The translations under genes were made by a program, and so were the position numbers. From Stenotrophomonas sp. MYb238 (GTDB lineage Bacteria > Pseudomonadota > Gammaproteobacteria > Xanthomonadales > Xanthomonadaceae), in contig NZ_WIDL01000023.1 in NCBI RefSeq assembly GCF_009496535.1, positions 1 through 64,000 of the forward strand: a stretch of 64,000 nt of DNA, given 5' to 3'. The notes beneath the pieces are model-generated. The model was not told where the DNA came from. It searched no databases and saw nothing but the letters and a program-made list of their open reading frames with translations. This document shows, piece by piece, positions 1-8,092 of this stretch. Within the stretch, counting starts at the first letter, position 1, and each line of letters starts with the position of its first letter.

Positions 1-2375
1 GTCGACGACGGTGCGCTGAAGGTCACCGTGGCCTGCTGGTTGCCGGCCGTGGCCGTGCCGATGACCGGCGCGTCGGGCACGATGGCGTTGACGGTGAAGC
101 TGCGGGTCACCGTGCTTGCCGCGTTGGTGGACGCATCGCCGGCCTGGTCGGCGTCGATGGTGCAGGTGCCGGCGCTGACGAAGGTCAACGTACCGCCGCT
201 GGTGCTGGTGCAGACACTGGTCGTGGACGAGCTGAAGGCGACCGCGAGCCCGGAGCTGGCGGTAGCGCTCAGGGTCGGCGTGGTGCCGAAGTTGTAGTTG
301 GCCGGTTGCGCAAAGGTGATGGTCTGGTTGGCCTTGGGCGTGACCGGATTGCTGGCCCCCGAGGCGGCGCTGGTGCCGGTCCCGTTGGTCGCCGTCACCG
401 TGAAGGTGTAGGCCGTGCCGTTGGTCAGACCGGTGACCGTGATCGTGCACGCCGTCGGCCCGGCACAGGTGAACGGGCCGCCCGCTACGGCGGGGCTTGG
501 CGTGGCGGTGTAGGCCGTGATCGCCGAGCCGCCATCGCTGGCCGGTGCGGTGAAGGTCACCGTGGCCAGGGCATCGCCGGCCGTGGCGGTGCCGATGGTC
601 GGCGCGCCCGGCGCGGTCGGGATGGCGACCGTGTGGGTGCTGCCGCTGCTGTAGGACGGAATGCTGTTGCCGGCGTTGTCGACGATGTTGGTCGAACTGT
701 TGAGATCGATCTTGAGCGTGCCGCTGCCCATGATCGAGGCGATGTTGACGTTGACCGAGCTGCCGCTGGACGCCGACACGCTGGCGATGATGCCGGTGGC
801 CCCGTTGCCGACCAGGGTGAAGTCGTCGGTGGAGACGTTGTTCACCGGCTCGCTGAAGGTCACCGTGAACGCCATCGAGGTGTCCGTGCTGGCGGGCGAG
901 CCGGAGACCACGATGCTGCTCACCGATGGCGCAACGCCGTCGATGACGAGATTCTTGTTCGCGCCCAGCGAGTTGGCCGCGCCGGGCGATGCGAGCGTCA
1001 AGGTGGCGTCGTTGCCCGCCGCGTCCCTGATGGTGCCGCCACCGAGGGCCAGCGAACTGGTCGCCACGTAGTCCAGGTCGGCGCTGCTGTCGCCGGACTG
1101 CACCGTGTAGTTGAACGTCAGCGTGCTGGTGCCGCTGCCGCTGCTGTAGCCGACCGCCCGGTCGGTGGCGCCGGTCTCCAGCACCAGCTGCGGCGTACCG
1201 CCGCCGGTGTTGACCGTCACCGCCTCGCTGAAATTGACCTGGATCGAGATTGCGTCGCCGGCCTTGTAGGTACCATTGGCCGTACTGGACGTGACGCCGG
1301 AAACAGTGGGCGCCACGCCGTCGACGACAAGGTTCTTGTTGGCGCCCAGCGAACCGGCCGTACCGGGTGACAGCAGCGTCAGGACGGCGTTGTTGCCCGC
1401 CGCGTCCCGGATGGTGCCGGCGTTGAGGGCCAGCGAGTTGGTCGCCACGTAGTCCAGGTCGGCGTTGCTGTCGCCGGCCTGCACCGTGTAGTTGAACGTC
1501 AGCGTGTTGGTGCCGCTGCCGCTGGCGTAGTTGACCGTGCGATCGGTGGCGCCGGTTTCCAGGGTCAGCTGCGGCGTGCCGGTGACCAGCACCGGCTCGC
1601 TGAAATTGACCTGCACGGCAATGACGGCGCCGGCCTTGTAGGTGCCGTTGGCGGTGCTCGACGTCACGCCGGTCACCGTCGGTGGCGTGGAGTCGGCTGG
1701 TCGTACGTTGCTTACATTGATGTTGTCGATGGCGAAGAAGTAGGCCGGCGTCCCGCCCGTCACGGTGATGCGGAACTCGTCGATGCCGACGAACGACATG
1801 TTCACCGTTCCCAGCGGCCAGTTGCCGCCACCAGGATCGGTAAGCGAAAAAGACTGGCTGGCGCCGGGAACCATGGCGCCATTGAGGTAGCCGGTAACGA
1901 CGAAGCTGACCGTGGTCCCTCCAGAAGGATTGTTGTCGGTCGCCGAAAACTGGAAGCTGGACAGGTCGAACAGGCTGCCGTCGTTGGACGCGACCCGGAA
2001 CGAGTTCAGAGGCTCGCCGTCAGAGACCGCATCGGTGTAATAGATGCCATCGCCGGTGCCGTAGTACAGGTCGCCTGCCGCGATATTGATCGGCGTGGCC
2101 GTGTTCGTGTACACGCTCACATCCCATCCGGAGTTGCGGACATTGGTGGCTTGCACGCCTGCGCTGCCATTTCCTGTCGCCAGCGACGCGTCATTGCCTC
2201 CTGAGCCGAAACCCGTCACCCCGTTGGACGGTGTAGCCGCCATGGCCGGAGAGGTCCACGCCAGAGCGGCCAGAAGCGCCATGGCTGGTAACGTCCTCGC
2301 CAGCAAGGCAGATGCCTGTCGCCGCCATGCCCGGAACCGGGCGGCCGGAGAAATTTCGCGGATGATGCTGGACAT
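1..2375 (-). CDS. Secreted Ig-like/fibronectin III repeat protein, 3' end outside the window
   Basis: Open for 791 codons from ATG at 2375 to the window edge, so the C-terminus is missing. An AGGGG Shine-Dalgarno lies just upstream. The N-terminus is a long signal peptide (Arg-rich start, hydrophobic stretch, then A-M-A-A near residue 46). Next comes a domain of about 170 residues rich in Gly, Ser, Thr and aromatics, probably a carbohydrate-binding-like beta sandwich. Two near-identical modules of about 124 residues follow, each containing NGTYKAG, VNFSE, LETGATDR and IRDAAGN, and each ending in GANKNLV[VI]DGV. A further Ig-like module, an FN3 domain (TGLTNGTAYTFTV) and an MBG-like segment starting QTITF complete what is visible. 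Such architecture is typical of secreted or surface-anchored adhesins, sometimes with a C-terminal sorting tail. No catalytic domain is visible, so the exact role is unknown. Confidence 0.85.
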   Translation of the reverse strand, partial: MSSIIREISPAARFRAWRRQASALLARTLPAMALLAALAWTSPAMAATPSNGVTGFGSGGNDASLATGNGSAGVQATNVRNSGWDVSVYTNTATPINIAAGDLYYGTGDGIYYTDAVSDGEPLNSFRVASNDGSLFDLSSFQFSATDNNPSGGTTVSFVVTGYLNGAMVPGASQSFSLTDPGGGNWPLGTVNMSFVGIDEFRITVTGGTPAYFFAIDNINVSNVRPADSTPPTVTGVTSSTANGTYKAGAVIAVQVNFSEPVLVTGTPQLTLETGATDRTVNYASGSGTNTLTFNYTVQAGDSNADLDYVATNSLALNAGTIRDAAGNNAVLTLLSPGTAGSLGANKNLVVDGVAPTVSGVTSSTANGTYKAGDAISIQVNFSEAVTVNTGGGTPQLVLETGATDRAVGYSSGSGTSTLTFNYTVQSGDSSADLDYVATSSLALGGGTIRDAAGNDATLTLASPGAANSLGANKNLVIDGVAPSVSSIVVSGSPASTDTSMAFTVTFSEPVNNVSTDDFTLVGNGATGIIASVSASSGSSVNVNIASIMGSGTLKIDLNSSTNIVDNAGNSIPSYSSGSTHTVAIPTAPGAPTIGTATAGDALATVTFTAPASDGGSAITAYTATPSPAVAGGPFTCAGPTACTITVTGLTNGTAYTFTVTATNGTGTSAASGASNPVTPKANQTITFAQPANYNFGTTPTLSATASSGLAVAFSSSTTSVCTSTSGGTLTFVSAGTCTIDADQAGDASTNAASTVTRSFTVNAIVPDAPVIGTATAGNQQATVTFSAPSS
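940..1690 (-). repeat. Two tandem ~372-bp coding repeats (Ig-like modules)
   Basis: Two consecutive units, about 1690-1318 and 1317-945, encode closely similar 124-residue modules of the truncated surface protein. Shared blocks include the reverse complements of GTGACGCCGG, CTGCACCGTGTAGTTGAACG and GTCGCCACGTAGTCCAGGTC, conserved at the DNA level as well as the protein level. Such repeats can expand or contract by recombination. Confidence 0.8.
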
Positions 2376-2940
2376 GCGTTTCCCCTGTGCAACATAGGCA
2401 AAGGGGCGGCCCGCCCACCGGCGGCCCGCCCACGGAATGAACCTTTCAAATCCCCAACCGCAGAAAGCAGCCGGATCCGATCACGCCCGCCGTCCGGACC
2501 TGTCGCAACCTCGGCATCCCTCACGCCTGCTCACGCAGGCCCGACGAATCTAGCAGCCGTGGCAGATACCCGGAAGCGGAATTTGAGCTGACAAGGCCTG
2601 GATGCCTCCAAGGAGGGTGGCCTACGGGCGCGATCAAAGCCTCCCCACAGAGGGAGGACTGGGTCAGGGTGTCGTCTTTGTGCCCCAGCGCCCGCTTCCG
2701 CTCCCCGGGGAAGGGCCTCGGTTCCAGCGGTCGAGACGGCTCCTTCGCGCGCAACCTCGTTCAGCGGCAGTCGTTTGCCTCGGATGTCGGCCTTCAGCAG
2801 GCTGCGCAGCGAACATCCGGCCCGCAGCGCGGGATGCATGCGATGGCAACGGGACGCTGAAAGAAAATCCGGCAACCCCGCCCGGCACTGCGGATTTCCC
2901 GGAGCAGGGCGGAGCGCCGGATTATTGCCGGGCGTGTCCG
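2376..2940. other. 565-bp intergenic region without a convincing gene
   Basis: It lies downstream of argD and upstream of the Ig-repeat gene, both on the minus strand. It contains a 13-bp direct repeat GGCGGCCCGCCCA near 2405-2432 and a small CCTCCCC/GAGGGAGG inverted repeat near 2640-2657. No terminator with a T-tract and no ORF with plausible coding character was seen. The long frames that cross it are antisense shadows. Confidence 0.5.
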
Positions 2941-4167
2941 TCAGCGCGCGGCCACGTACGCCGCGATCGCCTCGCGCACGCGCTTGAGGCCCTCGGCCAG
3001 TTCCTCGTCGGTGATGTTCAGCGGCGGCACGAAGCGCAGCACGCTGGTGCCGGCCTGCAGGATCAGCACCTGCTTCTCGGCGGCCAGGTCCAGCAGCGTG
3101 CCGATGTCGGCCACGTAGTCGGGCTTGAGCACCGCGCCGATCATCAGGCCCATGCCGCGCACCTGCTCGAACACGCCGAATTCGGCGCCGATGGCCTCCA
3201 GCCCGGCCTTGAGCGCGGCCGACTGGCGCGCGACGTTGGCCTTGATCCCGTCCGAGGCCAGCGTGCGCAGCGCCACGCGCGCCACCGCCGCGGCCAGCGG
3301 GTTGCCGCCGAAGGTGGTGCCGTGGGCGCCGACGCCCATGACCTCGGCCACCTTCGGGCCGGCCAGCATGGCGCCGACCGGGAAGCCGCCGCCCAGCGCC
3401 TTGGCCAGGGTGACGATGTCCGGGGTCACGCCCCAGTTCCAGTGCGCGAACAGTTCGCCGGTGCGGCCCATGCCGACCTGGATCTCGTCCAGCACCAGCA
3501 GCGCGCCGTGCTGGTCGCACAGCTCGCGGGCGCGGCGCATGAACTCCGCCGAGGCCGGCATCACCCCGCCCTCGCCCTGCACCGGCTCGAACATCACCGC
3601 GGCCACGTCGCCGCCGGCCATGGCCGCTTCCAGCTGCGCCACGTCGTTGAAGTCGGCATAGCGGAAACCGCCGGGCAGCGGCTCGTAGCCTTCCTGGTAC
3701 TTGGGCTGGGCGGTGGCGGTGACCGTGGCCAGGGTGCGGCCGTGGAAGCTGCCGCGGAAGGTGAGGATGACGCGCTGCTCCGGCGGCCGGCCCTGCGCGG
3801 CGGCCCACTTGCGCACCAGCTTGATCGCCACCTCGTTGGCCTCGGCGCCGGAGTTGCACAGGAACACGCGGCTGGCGAAGCGCGAGGCCTCCACCAGCTC
3901 CTGCGCCAGGTGCAGCGGCGGCTCGCTGTAGAACATGTTGCTGGTGTGCCAGAGCTTGTCGGCCTGGGCCAGCAGCGCGGCCTTCAGCTCGGGATTGTTG
4001 TGGCCGAGGCTGCACACCGCGATGCCGGCCGCCAGGTCGATGAACTCGCGCCCCTGAGTATCCCAGAGTCGGGCGCCCTGGCCGCGCTCGAGCACGAGCT
4101 GGCGGGGCCGGTACACCGGCAGGTAGTACTGGGAAAGGGACAGCAGCGGTTCGGCGACGGCGGTCAT
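2941..4167 (-). CDS. argD: Acetylornithine/succinylornithine-type aminotransferase
   Basis: A PLP-dependent class III aminotransferase of 408 residues, the usual ArgD length. It would exchange the amino group between glutamate and N-acetyl-(or succinyl-)ornithine in arginine synthesis. Visible signatures are the cofactor-binding NSGAEANE (residues 105-112), FHGRT (141-145), the metal/cofactor segment LDEIQVGMGRTG (226-237) and the Schiff-base lysine K256 in TLAKALGGG. The start is taken at the ATG at 4167 because the protein then begins MTAVAEPLL and enters the family fold directly; the frame stays open 49 codons upstream. It stands alone and is divergent from the channel gene, 73 bp away. 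Biosynthetic ArgD and a relaxed-specificity 4-aminobutyrate-type relative cannot be separated by eye. Confidence 0.85.
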   Translation of the reverse strand: MTAVAEPLLSLSQYYLPVYRPRQLVLERGQGARLWDTQGREFIDLAAGIAVCSLGHNNPELKAALLAQADKLWHTSNMFYSEPPLHLAQELVEASRFASRVFLCNSGAEANEVAIKLVRKWAAAQGRPPEQRVILTFRGSFHGRTLATVTATAQPKYQEGYEPLPGGFRYADFNDVAQLEAAMAGGDVAAVMFEPVQGEGGVMPASAEFMRRARELCDQHGALLVLDEIQVGMGRTGELFAHWNWGVTPDIVTLAKALGGGFPVGAMLAGPKVAEVMGVGAHGTTFGGNPLAAAVARVALRTLASDGIKANVARQSAALKAGLEAIGAEFGVFEQVRGMGLMIGAVLKPDYVADIGTLLDLAAEKQVLILQAGTSVLRFVPPLNITDEELAEGLKRVREAIAAYVAAR

Positions 4168-4201
4168 GGCGTTCCGGTGGTGGTTGGGGACGAAAGCGGC
4201 A

Positions 4202-4233
4202 TTGTCCTCCATTCCCCGCGGCTGCGGCACAAT
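4202..4233 (+). promoter_or_regulatory. Possible promoter giving a leaderless channel mRNA
   Basis: TTGTCC at 4202-4207 and CACAAT at 4228-4233 resemble -35 and -10 boxes, with a long 20-bp spacer. The -10 lies 7 bp before the ATG at 4241, so transcription would begin at or next to the start codon. No Shine-Dalgarno is present. The element sits within the short divergent gap to argD. Confidence 0.35.
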
Positions 4234-4240
4234 GCCGGCC

Positions 4241-5116
4241 ATGCGCCTGTTCTCCACCCCGCAGCTGAACCCCGCCGCCGAGACCGGCTGGCGCCGCCGC
4301 TGGTTCGACATCATCTACCGGCGCGACACCCGCCCCTCGCGCAACTTCGACCTGCTGCTGGTCTACGCCATCGTCGCCAGCGTGCTGGTGGTGATGCTGG
4401 ACAGCGTGCAGCACATCCACGCCGCCTGGGCGTCGTGGTTCTATGTGGTCGAATGGGGCTTCACCCTGCTGTTCACCGCCGAGTACGCGCTGCGTCTGCT
4501 GGTGGTGCGGCGGCCGCTGCGCTACGCGCTCAGTGTCTGGGGCGTGATCGACCTGCTGGCGATCCTGCCCACCTACCTGTCCTTCTTCGTCCCCGGCGCG
4601 CAGACCCTGCTGGTGGTGCGCGTGCTGCGCATCCTGCGGGTGTTCCGCATCCTCAAGCTGACCCGCTACATCGAGGAGAGCGGCATCCTGCTGCAGGCGC
4701 TGTGGCGCAGCCGCCGCAAGATCCTGCTGTTCCTGTCGATGGTGATCACCATCGCCATCGTCGCCGGCTCGCTGATGTACGTGATCGAAGGCCCCAGCCA
4801 CGGCTTCGGCAACATCCCGGCCAGCATGTACTGGGCGGTGGTGACCATGGCCACGGTCGGTTTCGGCGACATCGTGCCGCAGACCACGCTGGGACGCTTC
4901 GTCACCTCGGTGCTGATCCTGATCGGCTACAGCATCATCGCCGTGCCCACCGGCATCTACACCGCCGAACTGGCCAACGGCATGCGCCAGACCGAGGCCG
5001 AGCGGCGGCGCCGCGACAGCCGCGGCTGCATCGTCTGCGGCCACGAGGGCCACGACCCGGCGGCGCGCTACTGCGACCGCTGCGGGCACGAGCTGCCGGA
5101 ACCGCTGGAGCCCTGA
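4241..5116 (+). CDS. Voltage-gated potassium channel with C-terminal zinc ribbon
   Basis: A 291-residue inner-membrane ion channel of the six-helix voltage-gated superfamily. Hydrophobic helices S1-S3 lie between about residues 37 and 118. The voltage-sensor helix S4 is RVLRILRVFRILKLTR (127-142) with regularly spaced positive charges, and the pore follows with selectivity filter TVGFGD (205-210). The filter has Phe where most potassium channels have Tyr, a substitution known in some bacterial channels. The cytoplasmic tail ends in a four-cysteine zinc-ribbon-like module (C263, C266, C278, C281). The start at 4241 gives MRLFSTPQ; the longer upstream frame overlaps argD's start region and is less likely. 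It probably passes K+ in response to membrane potential; partners are unknown. Confidence 0.85.
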   Translation: MRLFSTPQLNPAAETGWRRRWFDIIYRRDTRPSRNFDLLLVYAIVASVLVVMLDSVQHIHAAWASWFYVVEWGFTLLFTAEYALRLLVVRRPLRYALSVWGVIDLLAILPTYLSFFVPGAQTLLVVRVLRILRVFRILKLTRYIEESGILLQALWRSRRKILLFLSMVITIAIVAGSLMYVIEGPSHGFGNIPASMYWAVVTMATVGFGDIVPQTTLGRFVTSVLILIGYSIIAVPTGIYTAELANGMRQTEAERRRRDSRGCIVCGHEGHDPAARYCDRCGHELPEPLEP

Positions 5117-5129
5117 CCGAAGGGCTCCG

Positions 5130-5197
5130 GTAGGAGCGGCTTCAGCCGCGAAGGGGCTCTCCCGGTAAAGCCCCATCGCGGCTGAAGCCGCTCCTAC
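5130..5197. repeat. GTAGGAGCGGCTTCAGCCGCG palindromic repeat, copy 1
   Basis: Two inverted arms, GTAGGAGCGGCTTCAGCCGC and its reverse complement, flank a 20-odd-bp centre, and each arm is itself a small hairpin. This is the interspersed repeat seen repeatedly in this window (also at 10093, 14759, 29123 and 61005). It sits between a plus-strand and a minus-strand gene and may act as a terminator or mRNA-end stabiliser. Confidence 0.85.
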
Positions 5198-5239
5198 GAC
5201 GGGGCGCAGGATTCAAGGGGGCCGATCGGAAATTGCCGA

Positions 5240-6058
5240 TCAATCCAGGAACAGGTCCGGCAGCAGCGGCTGCGACGGGTCCACCGCATAGCCGGACAGG
5301 TCGTCGACGCCTGCCTGTGCCAGCACCTCGTCGTCGATCAGGAACCGGCCGCTGAAACCGGCCGCCTCGCGCACCAGCACCGCGTGCGCGGCGTCGGCCA
5401 TGATCTCCGGGCGGCGGCAGCCGGCAACATCGACGCCGGGAATCATGTTGATCGCATCGGTGGCGATGATGGTGCGCGGCCACAGCGCGTTGACCGCCAC
5501 GCCCTGCGGGCCGAACTCGGCGGCCAGGCCCAGGGTCACGAAGCTCATGCCCATCTTGGCCAGGGTGTAGCCGGTGTGCGGCCCCCACCACTTCGGGTCC
5601 AGGCTCGGCGGCGGCGCCAGGGTGAGGATGTGCGGGTTGGGCGCCTGCAGCAGGTGCGGCAGGCAGGCCTGCGCGCACAGGAAACTGCCGCGCGCGTTGA
5701 CCTGCTGCATCAGGTCGAAGCGCTTGATCGGCGTGTCCAGCGCGCCGCGCAGCCAGATCGCCGAGGCGTTGTTGACCAGGATGTCGATGCCGCCGAAGGT
5801 GTCGACCGTGGCTGCCACCGCCGCGCGCACCTGGTCTTCCTCGCGAATGTCGCACTTCAGCGCGAGGCCGCGCCCGCCGGCGGCGTTCACCGCCTCGACC
5901 GCGGTATGGATGGTGCCCGGCAGCTTGGGGTTGGGCACCGCCGACTTGGCGGCGATGGCGACGTTGGCGCCGTCGCGCGCGGCGCGCTGCGCGATGGCCA
6001 GGCCGATGCCGCGCGAGGCGCCGGTGATGAAGAGGGTCTTGCCTTGCAGGCTGCTCAT
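5240..6058 (-). CDS. SDR family oxidoreductase, HSDL2-like
   Basis: A 272-residue short-chain dehydrogenase/reductase. The cofactor glycine motif TGASRGIG is at 12-19, the NNAS motif at 96-99, and the catalytic pair YxxxK at Y164/K168. The long segment between the glycine motif and the first Asp, together with the H-I-L-x-x-x-P-P stretch, resembles hydroxysteroid-dehydrogenase-like protein 2 and its bacterial relatives. Where HSDL2 proteins usually have Ser in this stretch (ISPP), this one has Ala149 (LAPP), so the usual catalytic serine may be absent. The substrate is unknown; NADP is plausible. It is a stand-alone gene facing the lipoprotein gene across a divergent gap of 130 bp. Confidence 0.8.
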   Translation of the reverse strand: MSSLQGKTLFITGASRGIGLAIAQRAARDGANVAIAAKSAVPNPKLPGTIHTAVEAVNAAGGRGLALKCDIREEDQVRAAVAATVDTFGGIDILVNNASAIWLRGALDTPIKRFDLMQQVNARGSFLCAQACLPHLLQAPNPHILTLAPPPSLDPKWWGPHTGYTLAKMGMSFVTLGLAAEFGPQGVAVNALWPRTIIATDAINMIPGVDVAGCRRPEIMADAAHAVLVREAAGFSGRFLIDDEVLAQAGVDDLSGYAVDPSQPLLPDLFLD

Positions 6059-6188
6059 GCGCGACTCCGCGATACCCGATGGAAGCGGGGCGCATTATGC
6101 GCCATGCCCGCCGCCGCCCGCGGTCGAACACCTGCCGTTAATGCGCGATGGCGATACTGGCGCCCTTCCGTATCCGCCGTGCGTTCCG

Positions 6189-6875
6189 ATGAAACCGCTG
6201 TCCCTCGCCGTCCCCCTGCTGCTCGCCCTTCCCCTGGCCGCCTGCCAGAAACCCGCCGTGTCGCCGGCCGAAACGGTGCGTCCGCGCGACGTCGCCGTGC
6301 AGACCACCGGCCTGGGCACCGACGCCGCGCCGGCGCGGATCGATGCGACCGCGGTATGGAGCGGATCCACCGATGCCTGCCGCAGCGACGACCCGCCCGG
6401 CGGCGGCGACTGCGTGGTCCGCGCCCTGCGCGAGACGGGCGCGACGCCGGCCGCCGTCGCCGCGGCGCAACGGCTCGCCGCGCAGGACAATCCCGGCTAC
6501 GTGAGCGCGTGGGACGACCAGTCCGGCATCGGCGTGGCGACGCTGGAATTCCCGCTGCGCGCCAACACCAACCAGGGCACCTGGCTGGTGGATGCCAACG
6601 GCCGGACCATCGACGTGGATGCGGACGTGCTGGATGACAGCGCGCGTGCCGGGGCGCAGGCCAAGGCGTTCTTCGACAGGCACCCGGATGCGGTGCCATT
6701 CGCGCCGGCACAGCCCGCCGGTACCGCGCCGCTGCCCGACGGCGGCGTGCGCCTGCGCTACACCACCCCGCTGCGCAGCTGCCACGCCTGCGCCGACGAA
6801 GGCATGCTGACGGTCGACTACGACTTCGACGCCCAGCGCCGCTACATCGGCAGGCAGGTGGTGGAGGTGCGCTGA
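6189..6875 (+). CDS. Putative lipoprotein of unknown function
   Basis: A 228-residue protein with a typical lipoprotein signal: Lys at position 2, a Leu/Ala/Val core, then a lipobox (L-A-A-C) near residue 19. It is therefore expected to be acylated and membrane-anchored after export. The mature part has no domain I recognise. It contains several cysteines, including a C-H-A-C pair near the C-terminus in a stretch rich in charged and aromatic residues. The ATG at 6189 is the only start that keeps the signal peptide. No neighbouring gene is co-oriented within 1 kb, so it is probably monocistronic; the strong terminator at 7166 is the nearest plus-strand transcription end. Confidence 0.7.
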   Translation: MKPLSLAVPLLLALPLAACQKPAVSPAETVRPRDVAVQTTGLGTDAAPARIDATAVWSGSTDACRSDDPPGGGDCVVRALRETGATPAAVAAAQRLAAQDNPGYVSAWDDQSGIGVATLEFPLRANTNQGTWLVDANGRTIDVDADVLDDSARAGAQAKAFFDRHPDAVPFAPAQPAGTAPLPDGGVRLRYTTPLRSCHACADEGMLTVDYDFDAQRRYIGRQVVEVR

Positions 6876-7115
6876 CCGCGGCCAGAGCGCGGCGTTGTTC
6901 CTGCCCTGACTGCCTGATGCCACACCGAGAACAAAGCGTCGCCTTGCCGGGACACTTCGCTTGGTCGTGAGGAAAGGGGCATCGCCAATCCGCAGGTATC
7001 CCCGACACATCTCGTAGAACGGGGCGGCACCCGCTGGGAATTCCCCGTAATGCCTTGGCGGGGTTTTGCACTGCTCTACATGCCCCGCCATCTCCTTGGA
7101 GCAAAGCCCACCTTT

Positions 7116-7139
7116 GTTGCCGCCATCCATGGCGGCAAC
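7116..7139. other. Perfect 9-bp stem inverted repeat
   Basis: GTTGCCGCC, ATCCAT, GGCGGCAAC: a perfect hairpin within the gene-free stretch 6876-7294. It is followed 27 bp later by a genuine intrinsic terminator. No coding role is evident. Confidence 0.5.
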
Positions 7140-7165
7140 CCTTCGGGCCATCGACAGGCGATATC

Positions 7166-7190
7166 AAAAACCGCTTCAGGCGGTTTTTTT
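7166..7190 (+). terminator. Intrinsic terminator in the gap after the lipoprotein gene
   Basis: ACCGC-TTCA-GCGGT-like stem (AAAAACCGCTTCAGGCGG) followed by seven T. The A-run on the other side makes it potentially bidirectional. It lies 290 bp downstream of the lipoprotein stop, so it either ends a long 3' UTR or belongs to an unannotated small transcript. Confidence 0.75.
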
Positions 7191-7267
7191 GTCAAGGAGG
7201 CGTGCCGAAGGCGCGGGGGATAGGCAAGACAGCGGCCCGGACCCCGAAGTCGCGCAGCAACTTTGGG

Positions 7268-7298
7268 GTGATCCATCCCGCTGCGCGGGATGGATCAC
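7268..7298. other. Perfect 14-bp stem hairpin at the 3' end of the kinase gene
   Basis: GTGATCCATCCCGC, loop TGC, GCGGGATGGATCAC. The minus-strand kinase stop codon (7295-7297) is inside this stem. There is no T-tract on either side, so it may be an mRNA-end structure rather than a classical terminator. Confidence 0.6.
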
Positions 7299-7957
7299 AT
7301 CTTAGGCCCCTGCCCCTCGTTGTCCTCCCAGTGCAGGATGCGCCGGGTCATGAAGCGGTATACCGGCTTGCCGGTGGCGAACCACAGTTCGCGCACCCAC
7401 GAATGGCGCTTGAGCAGGCGCAGTTCCACCGGCGTCAGCGCCTGCCGGCAGTACATGCGCTTGTGCTTGAGCAGGTGGCGCAGGTCCTCGCGGGCGAGCA
7501 GGCGCATCCAGCGCGAGCGCGGGTCGCCGCACACCGCCAGCTGGAAATCGATCAGCGCCGGCGAGCCGTCGGCGCGCACCAGCCAGTTGGCTTCCTTGGC
7601 CAGGTCGTTGTGGGCGATGCCCTGGCGGTGCACCCGCTGCAGCAGGCGGCGCGCTTCGCGGAACCAGGCCACGTCGCCGCGCGGCGGACGCTGGTGCATC
7701 GCCGCGCCCTCCATGTAGCTGCGGTCCAGCCAGCGCCCGTCCCAGCCCAGCAGTTGCGGCGTGGCCTCCATGCCGCCCAGTTTCGCCAGCGCGCGGGCCT
7801 CGCGCCGCGCCAGCCACCAGGCCGGCAGCCGCAGCCACCACGGCGTGGCGCCAAGGTCGCGGCGCACGAAGCGACGCCCGGCCTCGCGCACCAGCAGGAT
7901 GCGGCCGAAGCTGTCGGACTTGAGGATCTGGACGCCGTCGTCGTTCGTGTTCGCCAT
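7295..7957 (-). CDS. Small RIO/lipopolysaccharide-kinase-like protein
   Basis: A 220-residue protein with a kinase-like catalytic loop H-N-D-L-A-K-E-A-N and, 14 residues later, I-D-F-Q-L-A in the position of the DFG metal-binding motif. This pattern is seen in short RIO1/Kdo-kinase-like families that phosphorylate proteins or cell-envelope sugars. The N-lobe is short and the conventional VAIK lysine is not obvious. The start at 7957 (MANTNDDG) is preferred to upstream Met codons that lie in a proline/glycine-rich, non-conserved stretch. It is a single gene on the minus strand between a gene-free region and the divergently transcribed DedA-PAP2 gene. The substrate is unknown. Confidence 0.65.
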   Translation of the reverse strand: MANTNDDGVQILKSDSFGRILLVREAGRRFVRRDLGATPWWLRLPAWWLARREARALAKLGGMEATPQLLGWDGRWLDRSYMEGAAMHQRPPRGDVAWFREARRLLQRVHRQGIAHNDLAKEANWLVRADGSPALIDFQLAVCGDPRSRWMRLLAREDLRHLLKHKRMYCRQALTPVELRLLKRHSWVRELWFATGKPVYRFMTRRILHWEDNEGQGPKM

Positions 7958-8080
7958 CGCCGCCATTCTAGCGGGCCCCCCCCGCCGCAACCGGCGCGGC
8001 GCATGCGCGCATTTCCCTTACCTGCACCGCCGCTGTCCGGAACCCCCACGCCGGGCTCCGGTCCTGCGCCCGCGCCCTTT

Positions 8081-8086
8081 TATAAT
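8081..8086 (+). promoter_or_regulatory. Consensus -10 element TATAAT, predicted leaderless transcript
   Basis: A perfect TATAAT stands out in a very GC-rich surrounding, 6 bp before the ATG at 8093. Initiation at the usual distance would begin exactly at the start codon. No Shine-Dalgarno is present between them and no good -35 box is visible. Confidence 0.6.
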
Positions 8087-8092
8087 CCGTCG

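Noticed and set aside
2405-2432. 13-bp direct repeat as a CRISPR or iteron
   Set aside because: There are only two copies with no regular spacers and no cas or rep gene.
2531-5176. 881-codon minus-strand frame crossing argD and the channel gene
   Set aside because: It is an antisense or shifted shadow rich in Arg, Gly, Ala and His, with no family motifs; argD and the channel explain the region.
6138-7151. 337-codon minus-strand frame over the lipoprotein gene and the adjoining gap
   Set aside because: Its first 90 residues look less shadow-like, but most of it is antisense to the lipoprotein gene and no start or family supports it.
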